Source: an uncultured Bacteroidales bacterium (lineage in GTDB: Bacteria; Bacteroidota; Bacteroidia; Bacteroidales; P3). Taken from it: a stretch of 64,000 nt of DNA. The translations under genes were made by a program, and so were the position numbers. This document shows, piece after piece, positions 1 through 7,070 of the stretch (its first letter is position 1; every line of letters starts with the position of its first letter). The stretch is from positions 24,523 through 88,522 of the forward strand of contig CALUHJ010000017.1 of assembly GCA_944320415.1 (NCBI GenBank). Direction: 5' to 3'. Below the pieces are notes generated by a model, which made no database searches, had not been told where the DNA came from, and worked only from the letters and a program-made list of their open reading frames with translations.

Positions 1-32
1 TTTGCAGGCTGAAAAAACTTTTGAAGGATTAA

Positions 33-995
33 ATGTTAAGTCGTCATTTTTTGCGTGCAAAGGTCTTGCAGGCTCTATATGCAAACAAAATATCCGAATC
101 CACGGATTTGAAGGCTTCAATCAAGGAGTTGACAGACAGTATAAGCAGTATTTACAATTTGGAAGTGTATTTGTATTCGGCCCTTTTGGAGATAAGGGAC
201 ATAGCCGAAAACCAGATAGAGGAGGCCAAGACCAAATTCCTTCCTACCGAAGAGGACCTGAATCCCAATACGCGTTTTATAAACAACGAACTCTTGCGGC
301 AGTTGTCGGAAAACATAGAACTAAAAGGAGCCGTAAAACGTCTGAAAATAAACTGGAATGCGGAAAAGGACATATTGAGAAGAATGTTGAACCAGTTCAA
401 GAATTCCGATTCGTACAAGGAATATATGGAGAAGGATTCAGTAGATTATGAAGATGACAAACAGGTTGTGACAAGGCTTTTCAAGAACTATATGCTGAAG
501 AACGAACCGTTCATGGACTATCTGTTCGGCCTGCAGACAAGTTGGGAAAGCGACTTTCAGTTCGTAGGGCTTTCATTCATCAAGTATCTTAAGGACTTTT
601 CGCAGGATGATACGGCAGCCAAACCGTTGCCCGACTTTTTTTACACGGACGAACATGCCAGAGAGTTTGTGGAGGATCTGTTTTCAAAAATCATGACCCA
701 TTTTGACGAATATGACCAGATGATAAAGAAACGTGTGGAGAATTGGGACATGGACAGGCTGGCTTTTTTGGACATGCTTATAATAAAAATGGGACTTGTG
801 GAGTTAGAATATTGTCCTGCCATACCGGTGAGGGTGACGATGAACGAGTACATCGAACTTGCCAAGGAGTTTTCGACCGACAGGAGCAAGCTGTTTGTCA
901 ACGGACTTTTGGACAAGTTGCTCGTGGACATGCGTTCAATGGGAAGGATACGTAAGGATGAGCAGGGATTGGAAACAATGGAGGAATACAGTTAG
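33..995 (+). CDS. nusB: Transcription antitermination factor NusB, long Bacteroidota form
   Basis: NusB with NusE (S10) forms part of the rRNA antitermination complex. The 320-residue product is about twice the length of the E. coli protein, as usual in Bacteroidota. It starts with the typical MLSRHFLRAKVLQALYA stretch (residues 1-17). The conserved NusB fold is recognisable in the last third: the helix with WDMDRLAFLDMLIIKMGLVE (about 239-258), then the VTMNEYIELAKEFSTDRSKLFVNGLLD region. The window opens with TTTGCAGG, which looks like the end of a TAnnTTTG promoter element cut by the window edge, so this is probably the first gene of the transcript. The DUF1573 gene follows 7 bases after the stop, suggesting an operon. 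Confidence 0.93.
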   Translation: MLSRHFLRAKVLQALYANKISESTDLKASIKELTDSISSIYNLEVYLYSALLEIRDIAENQIEEAKTKFLPTEEDLNPNTRFINNELLRQLSENIELKGAVKRLKINWNAEKDILRRMLNQFKNSDSYKEYMEKDSVDYEDDKQVVTRLFKNYMLKNEPFMDYLFGLQTSWESDFQFVGLSFIKYLKDFSQDDTAAKPLPDFFYTDEHAREFVEDLFSKIMTHFDEYDQMIKKRVENWDMDRLAFLDMLIIKMGLVELEYCPAIPVRVTMNEYIELAKEFSTDRSKLFVNGLLDKLLVDMRSMGRIRKDEQGLETMEEYS

Positions 996-1002
996 GAAAA
1001 AC

Positions 1003-1413
1003 ATGAGGAATATAATTTGTTGTCTGTTTGCGCTTGTCGTGCTTGCCGGTTGCGGACAGAAAAAGGACTCCGGCAATATAGATGCCTCGGTTGTGGAAAA
1101 CACTACCAGGATAAGGTTTGAAAGGGATGTGATAGACTTCAAGCGTGTTCAGGCTGGAGAAAGGGTTACGGGCAGTTTCCGCTTTACCAATGCAGGCTCG
1201 AACGACCTTGTGATTTACGAGGTGAGCACCAGTTGCGGATGCACCGTGGTGGATTATCCTCGCTCGGCCATAGCTCCAGGAGAGAGCTCGACCATTTCGC
1301 TTACCTACGATTCGGACGGTGCAAGCGGCATGAGGATAAGCAAGGAGGTGGTGGTGCTTGCAAACACCGAACCGTCCAAGACCAAGCTTAGGATAGTGGC
1401 CGACGTATATTAG
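1003..1413 (+). CDS. DUF1573 lipoprotein
   Basis: A 136-residue small lipoprotein. The chosen ATG (1003) gives a short signal peptide, MRNIICCLFALVVLAGCG, with a clear lipobox (LAGC, Cys at about residue 16). An upstream in-frame start lies inside nusB and would bury the signal. The mature part is one Ig-like DUF1573 domain: an F.F.N.G...L.I..V..SCGCT core (SCGCTV at about 75-80) followed by P(R)SAIAPGESSTISLTYDS. DUF1573 proteins are common, functionally unassigned envelope proteins of Bacteroidota. It sits between nusB and yajC in what appears to be one transcript. Confidence 0.85.
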   Translation: MRNIICCLFALVVLAGCGQKKDSGNIDASVVENTTRIRFERDVIDFKRVQAGERVTGSFRFTNAGSNDLVIYEVSTSCGCTVVDYPRSAIAPGESSTISLTYDSDGASGMRISKEVVVLANTEPSKTKLRIVADVY

Positions 1414-1450
1414 AAAAAGAATGTAAAACATAAATAAACGGAAAAAAAAG

Positions 1451-1768
1451 ATGAACTTGTTAAATGTATTATTGATGGCGCCTTCTTCAGGAGGTTCGAG
1501 CGCGTGGAGCAGCATCTTGATGCTGGTGATGATTATCGTGATATTCTATTTCTTCATGATTCGTCCTCAACAGAAACGCCAGAAAGAGGAAAAGAAATTC
1601 AGAGAATCCCTTCAGAAAGGACAGAGGGTCATAACCATAGGCGGCTTGCACGGAAAGGTGGCAGAGGTGAAGGAAACGACCGTATTGCTGGAAGTGGCCA
1701 ACGATGTGAAGATAGAGGTTGAAAAGACAAGCATCGCTCTTTCGGTACTCTCATCGGAGAATAAGTAA
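1451..1768 (+). CDS. yajC: Preprotein translocase subunit YajC
   Basis: YajC is the small single-span accessory subunit associated with SecDF. The 105-residue product has one N-terminal membrane helix (about 18-37, LMLVMIIVIFYFFMIRPQQK). It is followed by the diagnostic RPQQKRQKEEKKFRESLQKG stretch and the VITIGGLHGKVAEV motif; length and layout match the family. It is downstream of nusB and DUF1573 and is followed by a hairpin and T-run (1790-1828), so much of the transcript may end here. Confidence 0.93.
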   Translation: MNLLNVLLMAPSSGGSSAWSSILMLVMIIVIFYFFMIRPQQKRQKEEKKFRESLQKGQRVITIGGLHGKVAEVKETTVLLEVANDVKIEVEKTSIALSVLSSENK

Positions 1769-1789
1769 GAAAACAAATCAGACATGTAT

Positions 1790-1828
1790 GAAAGCGTCTT
1801 GCATTTGATTGTCGGACGCTTCTTTTTT
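1790..1828 (+). terminator. Intrinsic terminator or attenuator between yajC and the YbbR gene
   Basis: AAGCGTC (1792-1798) pairs perfectly with GACGCTT (1815-1821), a 7-bp stem with a 16-base loop, followed by CTTTTTT (1822-1828). The T-run ends only 10 bases before the ATG of the next gene (1839), so it probably sets how much nusB-yajC transcription reads into ybbR-coaE. Confidence 0.7.
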
Positions 1829-1838
1829 AAGGTGTGGC

Positions 1839-2822
1839 ATGGACTGGAGGACAATAGTTAATGGAACAAGACGTCTGTTGGGCAGCAGCAAGGTAAGGAC
1901 TATGGGTGTCTGCCTTCTGCTCAGTTCCGTCCTTTGGCTGTTCATCACCTTCAGTGCCAATTACCAGTACAACTTTGAAGTGCCGGTTCATTTCGTTAAC
2001 AAAAACAATCCCGAAGAAGTATTTTATTGCAGTGACAGCATAATAATGGTCAACGTCAGCACCAACGGTTTCGAATTCCTTTTTAAAAGCGGACTGAAGA
2101 CCGACCGACAGGGTATAAGCTTTGACGTCAACGCCCTGCCGCTCAACCACGCCTCGGGACAGGGCCGGGTACCTACCGAATTTCTAAAACCCCAATTACT
2201 AAAAGCCATAGGAATGAACAATGTGCCTATGGCCATATCCCCCGACACCGTCTCCATACGCTGGAACAAGACATACAGGAAAAGCGTTCCGGTTGTCAAC
2301 CGCACATCCTTTGCCTTCAAACCGTCCTTTCAGGCCTACAAGCCTTTGGAACTGCTCGTGAAGGAAGTGGACCTTGAAGGCGAAAAACAGGAACTGGACA
2401 AGGTAGATACCGTTTACACAAAAAACACGGAGTTGAAGAACATAGACCGCAGCGTTCTGTTCTTCCTGCCGCTGGACACGGATTCCATAGGGGCGAGGGT
2501 GAGCATTTCGGCAACCAACATACCGGCCTATCTGAACGTTTGCCAGTTCATAGAGAACGTGGTCGAAATACCGATAGAGACCATACACTACGACAAGGGT
2601 GAAAAGGTACGTCTGTATCCCAACAAGATAAGGTTGAAGTACAGGGTTGCCATGCAGGACTACAAGACGGTCAGCGAGGAGAATTTCTCTGCCTACGTCA
2701 TCTGCCGTCCCGACAAGATAAGGGAAGGAAAGAAGCTGAAGGTCTTTCTGTCCGACATACCGGAATATGTAAGGGTCGTTTCATACGAACCAATGCGGGT
2801 GGATTACGTTATAAGCAGATAA
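1839..2822 (+). CDS. YbbR-domain protein (CdaR-like)
   Basis: A 327-residue protein with one N-terminal membrane helix (about residues 22-39, VCLLLSSVLWLFITFSANY) and an extracytoplasmic part made of YbbR-like repeats. The opening pattern SxxLWLFIxFxxNYxYxFxVPVxxVN is typical. The ATG at 1839 (MDWRTIV...) was chosen over an upstream TTG because family proteins begin directly before the membrane helix. In Firmicutes the homologue CdaR regulates the c-di-AMP cyclase CdaA, but no cyclase gene is visible here, so that role cannot be assumed. The coaE gene follows by 16 bases. Confidence 0.8.
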   Translation: MDWRTIVNGTRRLLGSSKVRTMGVCLLLSSVLWLFITFSANYQYNFEVPVHFVNKNNPEEVFYCSDSIIMVNVSTNGFEFLFKSGLKTDRQGISFDVNALPLNHASGQGRVPTEFLKPQLLKAIGMNNVPMAISPDTVSIRWNKTYRKSVPVVNRTSFAFKPSFQAYKPLELLVKEVDLEGEKQELDKVDTVYTKNTELKNIDRSVLFFLPLDTDSIGARVSISATNIPAYLNVCQFIENVVEIPIETIHYDKGEKVRLYPNKIRLKYRVAMQDYKTVSEENFSAYVICRPDKIREGKKLKVFLSDIPEYVRVVSYEPMRVDYVISR

Positions 2823-2838
2823 AACGAAGAAGGTAATA

Positions 2839-3438
2839 ATGCAATACATAGGTCTGACAGGAGGTATAGGTTGCGGAAAGAGTCTTGTCGCCAAGGTGTT
2901 CGAGGTCTTGGGTGTGGGAGTGTTCTATTCTGACGACTATGCCAAGAGTTTGTACATGCAGGATGAGTTTCTGCATTTGCTTCAGGAGAGTTTCGGCAGC
3001 GGTGTTGTGGAAAACGGCGTATTGAACCGTCAAAGGCTTTCGGATATGGTCTTTGGCGACAAAGAGGCTCTGCAAAGACTGAACGACATGGTTCATCCGA
3101 GGGTTTGGCAGGGCTTTGTACAGTGGAGCGAAAGGCAGTGCGGTCCGTATGTCATAATGGAAAGCGCCATATTGTTTGAAACCCACTGGCAGGACAGGTT
3201 CTTCAAAATGGTGGGGATATATTCCCCTTTGGACATAGTGACAAGACGTGTGCTGCAAAGGGACAATACCGATATGGAAAGGCTCAAGAGACGTCTGGCC
3301 AACCAGATGTCGCCCGAGAAAAAGGCCTCGATGTCGGACTATGCAATCATACACGACGAGGAAAGAATGCTCTTGCCTCAGATATTGGAAATACATTCGG
3401 ATTTGATTCAGAAAACAAAAAAACGGAATAAGGAATAA
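2839..3438 (+). CDS. coaE: Dephospho-CoA kinase
   Basis: CoaE phosphorylates the ribose 3'-OH of dephospho-CoA, the last step of coenzyme A synthesis, in the cytosol. The 199-residue protein has the family P-loop GLTGGIGCGKS at residues 5-15, the YSDDYAK segment (about 32-38) in place of the usual DAD..A motif, and the lid-region pattern R.LQRDNTDMERLKRRLANQMSPEKK. Length is standard. The last codons lie on a short AT-rich sequence (3405-3426) that resembles a repeat seen elsewhere in this window. Confidence 0.93.
   Translation: MQYIGLTGGIGCGKSLVAKVFEVLGVGVFYSDDYAKSLYMQDEFLHLLQESFGSGVVENGVLNRQRLSDMVFGDKEALQRLNDMVHPRVWQGFVQWSERQCGPYVIMESAILFETHWQDRFFKMVGIYSPLDIVTRRVLQRDNTDMERLKRRLANQMSPEKKASMSDYAIIHDEERMLLPQILEIHSDLIQKTKKRNKE
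3405..3426 (+). repeat. Dispersed AT-rich repeat copy 1 (core GATTCAGAAAA)
   Basis: GATTCAGAAAAC plus an A-run, followed by ACGG, inside the 3' end of coaE. The same core occurs at about 10425, 20607, 27383, 34688, 45893 and 53641. Most are intergenic; this copy encodes the C-terminal residues IQKTKKRN of CoaE. Confidence 0.35.
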
Positions 3439-3451
3439 AAAAAATGTTTCT

Positions 3452-5083
3452 ATGAAAGGAAATTTCGTATTGGCTTTGCTGTTGACGGCAGCTTTCGGGG
3501 CTTATGCCCAGTTGGGTACGGGTGAAAGTCCGGTATCGTTTTCAATGAAGGATTTCGACCACTCGGCCGTAAAGACCATAAGCATGGACAAGCCCGATTT
3601 GGAAAGGGTCATGGCCGAAGACGCCTCCGAAGAGGCTTTTTTCAAACCGAGACGTTTCGGTGTGATACTGCCTTTGGGCATAGACTTTTTCAAGGAGGCT
3701 CAAAGCATGGAGGTTGAGGGAGGAAGGTTGTGGACGCTTGCCGTAAGCGTACCCGAGGCGCAGGCCCTCATATTGTATTCTTCCGACTTCTATCTTCCCG
3801 AACATTCCAAGCTGTTCATATACAATCAGGAGCGTACAAGGGTTCTGGGAGCTTTCTCCGCTTTCAACAATCATGAACTTGCCACATTCGCAACCCAATA
3901 CGTGGAGGGTGAAAGGATGATATTGGAGTACTACCAGCCCGAAAGAATAAAGGAAAAGGCAAGGATAGAACTCAGCGAGATAGGCTACGCATACAGAGAC
4001 ATTGAAAAATACGACAGTGAATACGGTTCGTCGGGCAGCTGCAACGTCAACGTCAATTGCAGCGAAGGTGACGGCTTCCGCAACCAGCAAAGGGGCGTAT
4101 GCCGCATACAGTTGAAATTGAGCGAATATTACATCGGATGGTGTACCGGCACACTGCTGAACAACACACGCTATGACCGTACGCCGTATCTGCTCACCGC
4201 CGCACATTGTGTTGAGGACGTAGATTCCACAAGCTATTACAGTCAGTTCGTGTTCTATTTCAATTACGAGACCTCGGGATGCAGCAACCCTTATGTGGCT
4301 CCGAGCAGTTCGCAATCCCTTACGGGAGCCACCCTTAAGGTGAGGGACAACAGCGGAGGGGACAGCGGAAGCGACTATGCACTCTTTTTGCTGAACAATC
4401 AAGTGCCTCAGTCCTACAATCCTTTCTGGTGCGGCTGGGACAACAGAAACCTCGTTGTCAATTCTGGCGTATGCATACACCATCCTTCGGGTGATGTGAA
4501 AAAAATATCCACCTTCGATTCTCCTGTTACCACGGAAGGCTTTGGAGCTGCGGGAACACACTGGAAGGTCTATTGGACGGAGACCGAAAACGGCTGGGGA
4601 ATAACCGAAGGCGGCAGTTCGGGAGCGGCACTGTTCAACATGGACGGCCTTGTCATAGGAGACCTAACCGGAGGCTGGTCGGACTGCAATGCTCCCAATG
4701 ATGAGAAATTCGACTATTTCGGAAAATTCTCGGTGAGTTACCCCAACATGCGCCAGTGGCTTGACCCTGAGAACACGGGAGCCGAAATGATATGGGGCAT
4801 GGACTATGTGTCGGACTTGGAGAATGCCGTGAGTGAAAAGGAACACTTCAAGGTTTACCCTATGCCGGCAAAGGATGAAATCAACCTCATGTTTGACAAG
4901 TCTTACGGCAGGATTGTAATAAGCGTTTATGATGTAACGGGCAGAAAGATAATGGAGGACAGTGTTCCTGAGGGTTCAAGGGAAACAAGGCTGAATGTCG
5001 GAGGATTTGCAAACGGAATATATGTGATAGATGCTTTAGGTGAAGGAATGCGTTCGAGAACAAAAGTGGTCATAAACAATTAG
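3452..5083 (+). CDS. Secreted Lys-C-like serine endopeptidase with T9SS type A sorting domain
   Basis: A 543-residue exported protease. Residues 1-19 form a signal peptide (MKGNFVLALLLTAAFGAYA). Then comes a pro-region, and a trypsin-fold domain from about residue 195 to 450. The presumed triad is His252 (LTAAHC), Asp308 (SDYALFLL) and Ser390 (GGSSG), the last matching the lysyl endopeptidase (Achromobacter protease I) form rather than GDSGG. The C-terminal 75 residues are a T9SS type A domain (VYPMPAKDE..., ISVYDVTGRKI..., LNVGGFANGIYVI). It is therefore probably moved to the surface by type IX secretion. Substrate preference for Lys is inferred only from family resemblance. Confidence 0.87.
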   Translation: MKGNFVLALLLTAAFGAYAQLGTGESPVSFSMKDFDHSAVKTISMDKPDLERVMAEDASEEAFFKPRRFGVILPLGIDFFKEAQSMEVEGGRLWTLAVSVPEAQALILYSSDFYLPEHSKLFIYNQERTRVLGAFSAFNNHELATFATQYVEGERMILEYYQPERIKEKARIELSEIGYAYRDIEKYDSEYGSSGSCNVNVNCSEGDGFRNQQRGVCRIQLKLSEYYIGWCTGTLLNNTRYDRTPYLLTAAHCVEDVDSTSYYSQFVFYFNYETSGCSNPYVAPSSSQSLTGATLKVRDNSGGDSGSDYALFLLNNQVPQSYNPFWCGWDNRNLVVNSGVCIHHPSGDVKKISTFDSPVTTEGFGAAGTHWKVYWTETENGWGITEGGSSGAALFNMDGLVIGDLTGGWSDCNAPNDEKFDYFGKFSVSYPNMRQWLDPENTGAEMIWGMDYVSDLENAVSEKEHFKVYPMPAKDEINLMFDKSYGRIVISVYDVTGRKIMEDSVPEGSRETRLNVGGFANGIYVIDALGEGMRSRTKVVINN

Positions 5084-5095
5084 ATTCATTGAGGT

Positions 5096-5269
5096 ATGAA
5101 CATGAAAAAAGCCTTGCTTGTCATTCTTGCCGTTCTTTTTCTTGTATCCTGTTCGTCCAACAAGTACGGAATGAAGAAGAAACGCTGGAGAAAATGCGAC
5201 TGTCCTACGTTTTCCATGGTTTTGTCTGACACTCATGCTGAAAGAATATCTTCCGGAAGCGGTTGTTGA
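5096..5269 (+). CDS. Tiny lipoprotein with RWRKCDCP motif
   Basis: A 57-codon frame (ATG 5096, or ATG 5102 giving 55 residues) encodes MNMKKALLVILAVLFLVSC, a textbook lipoprotein signal with lipobox LVSC. After it come SSNKYGMKKK and RWRKCDCPTF, with two closely spaced cysteines. Its 3' end overlaps the SprT-like gene by 35 bases in another frame. I do not recognise a named family. The clean lipobox, the coding position 12 bases after the protease stop and the overlap with the next gene support it as real. Confidence 0.65.
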   Translation: MNMKKALLVILAVLFLVSCSSNKYGMKKKRWRKCDCPTFSMVLSDTHAERISSGSGC

Positions 5270-5648
5270 AGACATGGAGAACGTTTTGCGCAGGTATTCC
5301 TGCCGCTTGTTTGTCGTTCCGGAGCGCAGGACGGTTTACGGCAATTACAGGATGATGCCAGACGGTTCGCACAGGATAACGGTCAACAAAGGTCTGGACA
5401 AATGGGCGTTTTTCCTTGTCCTTCTTCATGAGACGGCACACATGCAGACGAGGGTTAAGTACGGCAGGGCGGCAAGACCGCACGGACAAGAGTGGAAAGA
5501 GAACTACCGTTCGCTCTTGAGACACTATATCTATTCGGGTGTGTTTCCGCCGGCTCTGGCCTCTTTGGTCTATGAGCATTCGTGCAATCCCAAGGCCTTT
5601 TTCCCAAAGGAAATACTAATGTTTCTGAATCTTAATACGGATATATGA
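5235..5648 (+). CDS. SprT-like zinc metalloprotein
   Basis: A 137-residue protein with an HExxH zinc site, LLHETAHM (about residues 61-68), preceded by ITVNKGLDKWAFFLVL and followed by YGRAARPHGQEWKENYRSLL. This arrangement matches the SprT/SprT-like domain, in which a third ligand comes from the HG.EW segment. The C-terminal zinc ribbon of E. coli SprT is lacking. Function is unproven; eukaryotic relatives (Spartan) cleave DNA-protein crosslinks. Its start lies inside the upstream tiny lipoprotein gene, suggesting translational coupling. Confidence 0.75.
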   Translation: MLKEYLPEAVVEDMENVLRRYSCRLFVVPERRTVYGNYRMMPDGSHRITVNKGLDKWAFFLVLLHETAHMQTRVKYGRAARPHGQEWKENYRSLLRHYIYSGVFPPALASLVYEHSCNPKAFFPKEILMFLNLNTDI

Positions 5649-5662
5649 ATTGACAATAAATC

Positions 5663-6460
5663 ATGCAAACTGATACGGTAACTGTTCTTACGGCTTTTGC
5701 GTTCACTCTTCTTTCGGGGCTTGCCACAAGTTTGGGAAGCCTGCTGGCTCTTGTGTTCAAACGGACCGATACGCGTTTTCTGTCCTTTGCGCTCGGGCTT
5801 TCGGCCGGTGTTATGGTCTATGTGTCCTTCATGGAGCTTATGCCGGAGTCTGTCGCTCAGTTCAGTCTTATATATTCCGGAAAACGGGCCGAACTGTTCA
5901 CGCTGTTGGCCTTTTTTTCAGGCATAGCACTCATAGCGCTCATAGACAAGTTTGTACCGGAGGACGAGAACCCTCACGAAATGCACATGATGGGAGAGGA
6001 GAACAAAAACGGAAGGCTCAGGAAAACGGGGCTTATGATGGCTCTTGCCATGGGCATACACAATTTTCCCGAAGGACTTGCCACATTCACCACCGCACTG
6101 GGTGACATTGAGTTTGCCATTCCAATAATGTTTGCCATAGCCATACACAACATACCTGAGGGCATGGCCGTTTCGGTCCCCGTCTATCAGTCCACCGGAA
6201 GCAGACGCAAGGCCTTCATGTACGCCACGCTATCGGGTCTGGCAGAACCGATAGGGGCCCTTTTCGGATATCTGTTCCTTATTTCGTTCTGGACGGCCGG
6301 GATGAACGCATTTCTGCTTGCCATGGTTTCCGGCATAATGGTTTACATATCTTTCGACGAACTGCTTCCCGGAACGGAGAAATACGGACATCACCACTGG
6401 GGGATCGGCGGAGTGATTGCGGGAATGGCGGTAATGGCGTTCAGTCTTCTGCTTATGTGA
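5663..6460 (+). CDS. zupT: ZIP-family metal transporter (ZupT-like)
   Basis: A 265-residue inner-membrane importer for zinc and possibly other divalent metals. Eight hydrophobic segments are separated by a His-rich cytoplasmic loop (EDENPHEMHMMGEENK, about 107-122). The paired metal-binding helices carry HNFPEGLATF (about 140-149) and HNIPEGMAV (about 170-178), the hallmark of ZupT. Length matches ZupT (about 260). It is 14 bases after the SprT-like gene, whose product would need zinc, but the pairing may be accidental. Confidence 0.88.
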   Translation: MQTDTVTVLTAFAFTLLSGLATSLGSLLALVFKRTDTRFLSFALGLSAGVMVYVSFMELMPESVAQFSLIYSGKRAELFTLLAFFSGIALIALIDKFVPEDENPHEMHMMGEENKNGRLRKTGLMMALAMGIHNFPEGLATFTTALGDIEFAIPIMFAIAIHNIPEGMAVSVPVYQSTGSRRKAFMYATLSGLAEPIGALFGYLFLISFWTAGMNAFLLAMVSGIMVYISFDELLPGTEKYGHHHWGIGGVIAGMAVMAFSLLLM

Positions 6461-6512
6461 CAATAAAACGCAAAGGCCAACCGTTGGAAAAGAAATTGAA
6501 AATTCCACGGGT

Positions 6513-7055
6513 ATGAAGAAGTTTATTTGTGTAATCTTATCATTTTTATTTGTCATGACAGCTTATTCACAAGAGAAGAAAGTGCTGGTTGCCTATTTTT
6601 CCTGCACGGGCAATACCCGTCAGGCGGCTCAGACGATAGCCGAAGCAACCGGCGGAGACTTGTTTGAGATAAGGCCTGCGGTGTCTTATACGGACAAGGA
6701 TTTGGACTGGCGCGACAAGAAAAGCCGCAGTTCGGTCGAAATGGAAGACGAGTCCTGTCGTCCGCAAATGGCGGAGGGAAAGGTGAGAACGGAAGACTAT
6801 GACATCATCTTTTTGGGTTATCCCATCTGGTGGTACACCTGTCCGAGGATTATAAACACCTTTCTCGAAAGCTGCAATGTTGCGGGAAAGACCGTAATCC
6901 CATTTGCGACATCGGGCAGTTCGGGCATAGAGAGCAGCGAGGCCAACCTCAAGCGCGACTATCCCGAGGTCAAATGGCAGAAGGGCAGACTGCTGAACGA
7001 AAAAAGCGAAACCATCGCAGAATGGGCAAAACAAAAGAAGGACTCCATGAAATAG
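6513..7055 (+). CDS. Exported flavodoxin
   Basis: A 180-residue flavodoxin-fold protein with an N-terminal signal peptide (MKKFICVILSFLFVMTAYSQ). The FMN phosphate loop is visible as YFSCTGNTRQAA (about 30-41), followed by YDIIFLGYPIWWYTCP and IPFATSGSSGI, the usual ring-contact regions of the flavodoxin_4 type. Export is unusual for classical flavodoxins but frequent for this family in Bacteroidota; the redox partner is unknown. The stop codon lies inside the loop of the terminator that ends the transcript. Confidence 0.82.
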   Translation: MKKFICVILSFLFVMTAYSQEKKVLVAYFSCTGNTRQAAQTIAEATGGDLFEIRPAVSYTDKDLDWRDKKSRSSVEMEDESCRPQMAEGKVRTEDYDIIFLGYPIWWYTCPRIINTFLESCNVAGKTVIPFATSGSSGIESSEANLKRDYPEVKWQKGRLLNEKSETIAEWAKQKKDSMK

Positions 7056-7070
7056 GAGTCCTTCTTTTTT
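7036..7070. terminator. Bidirectional terminator between convergent genes
   Basis: AGAAGGACTCC (7036-7046) pairs perfectly with GGAGTCCTTCT (7055-7065), an 11-bp stem with an 8-base loop that contains the flavodoxin stop codon, followed by T residues. It serves the flavodoxin gene on + and can serve the YfhO gene on -, whose stop is at 7069. Confidence 0.85.

Noticed and set aside
1839..2822. Calling the YbbR protein CdaR, a c-di-AMP cyclase regulator
   Set aside because: No diadenylate cyclase gene is adjacent; only the domain family is supported.
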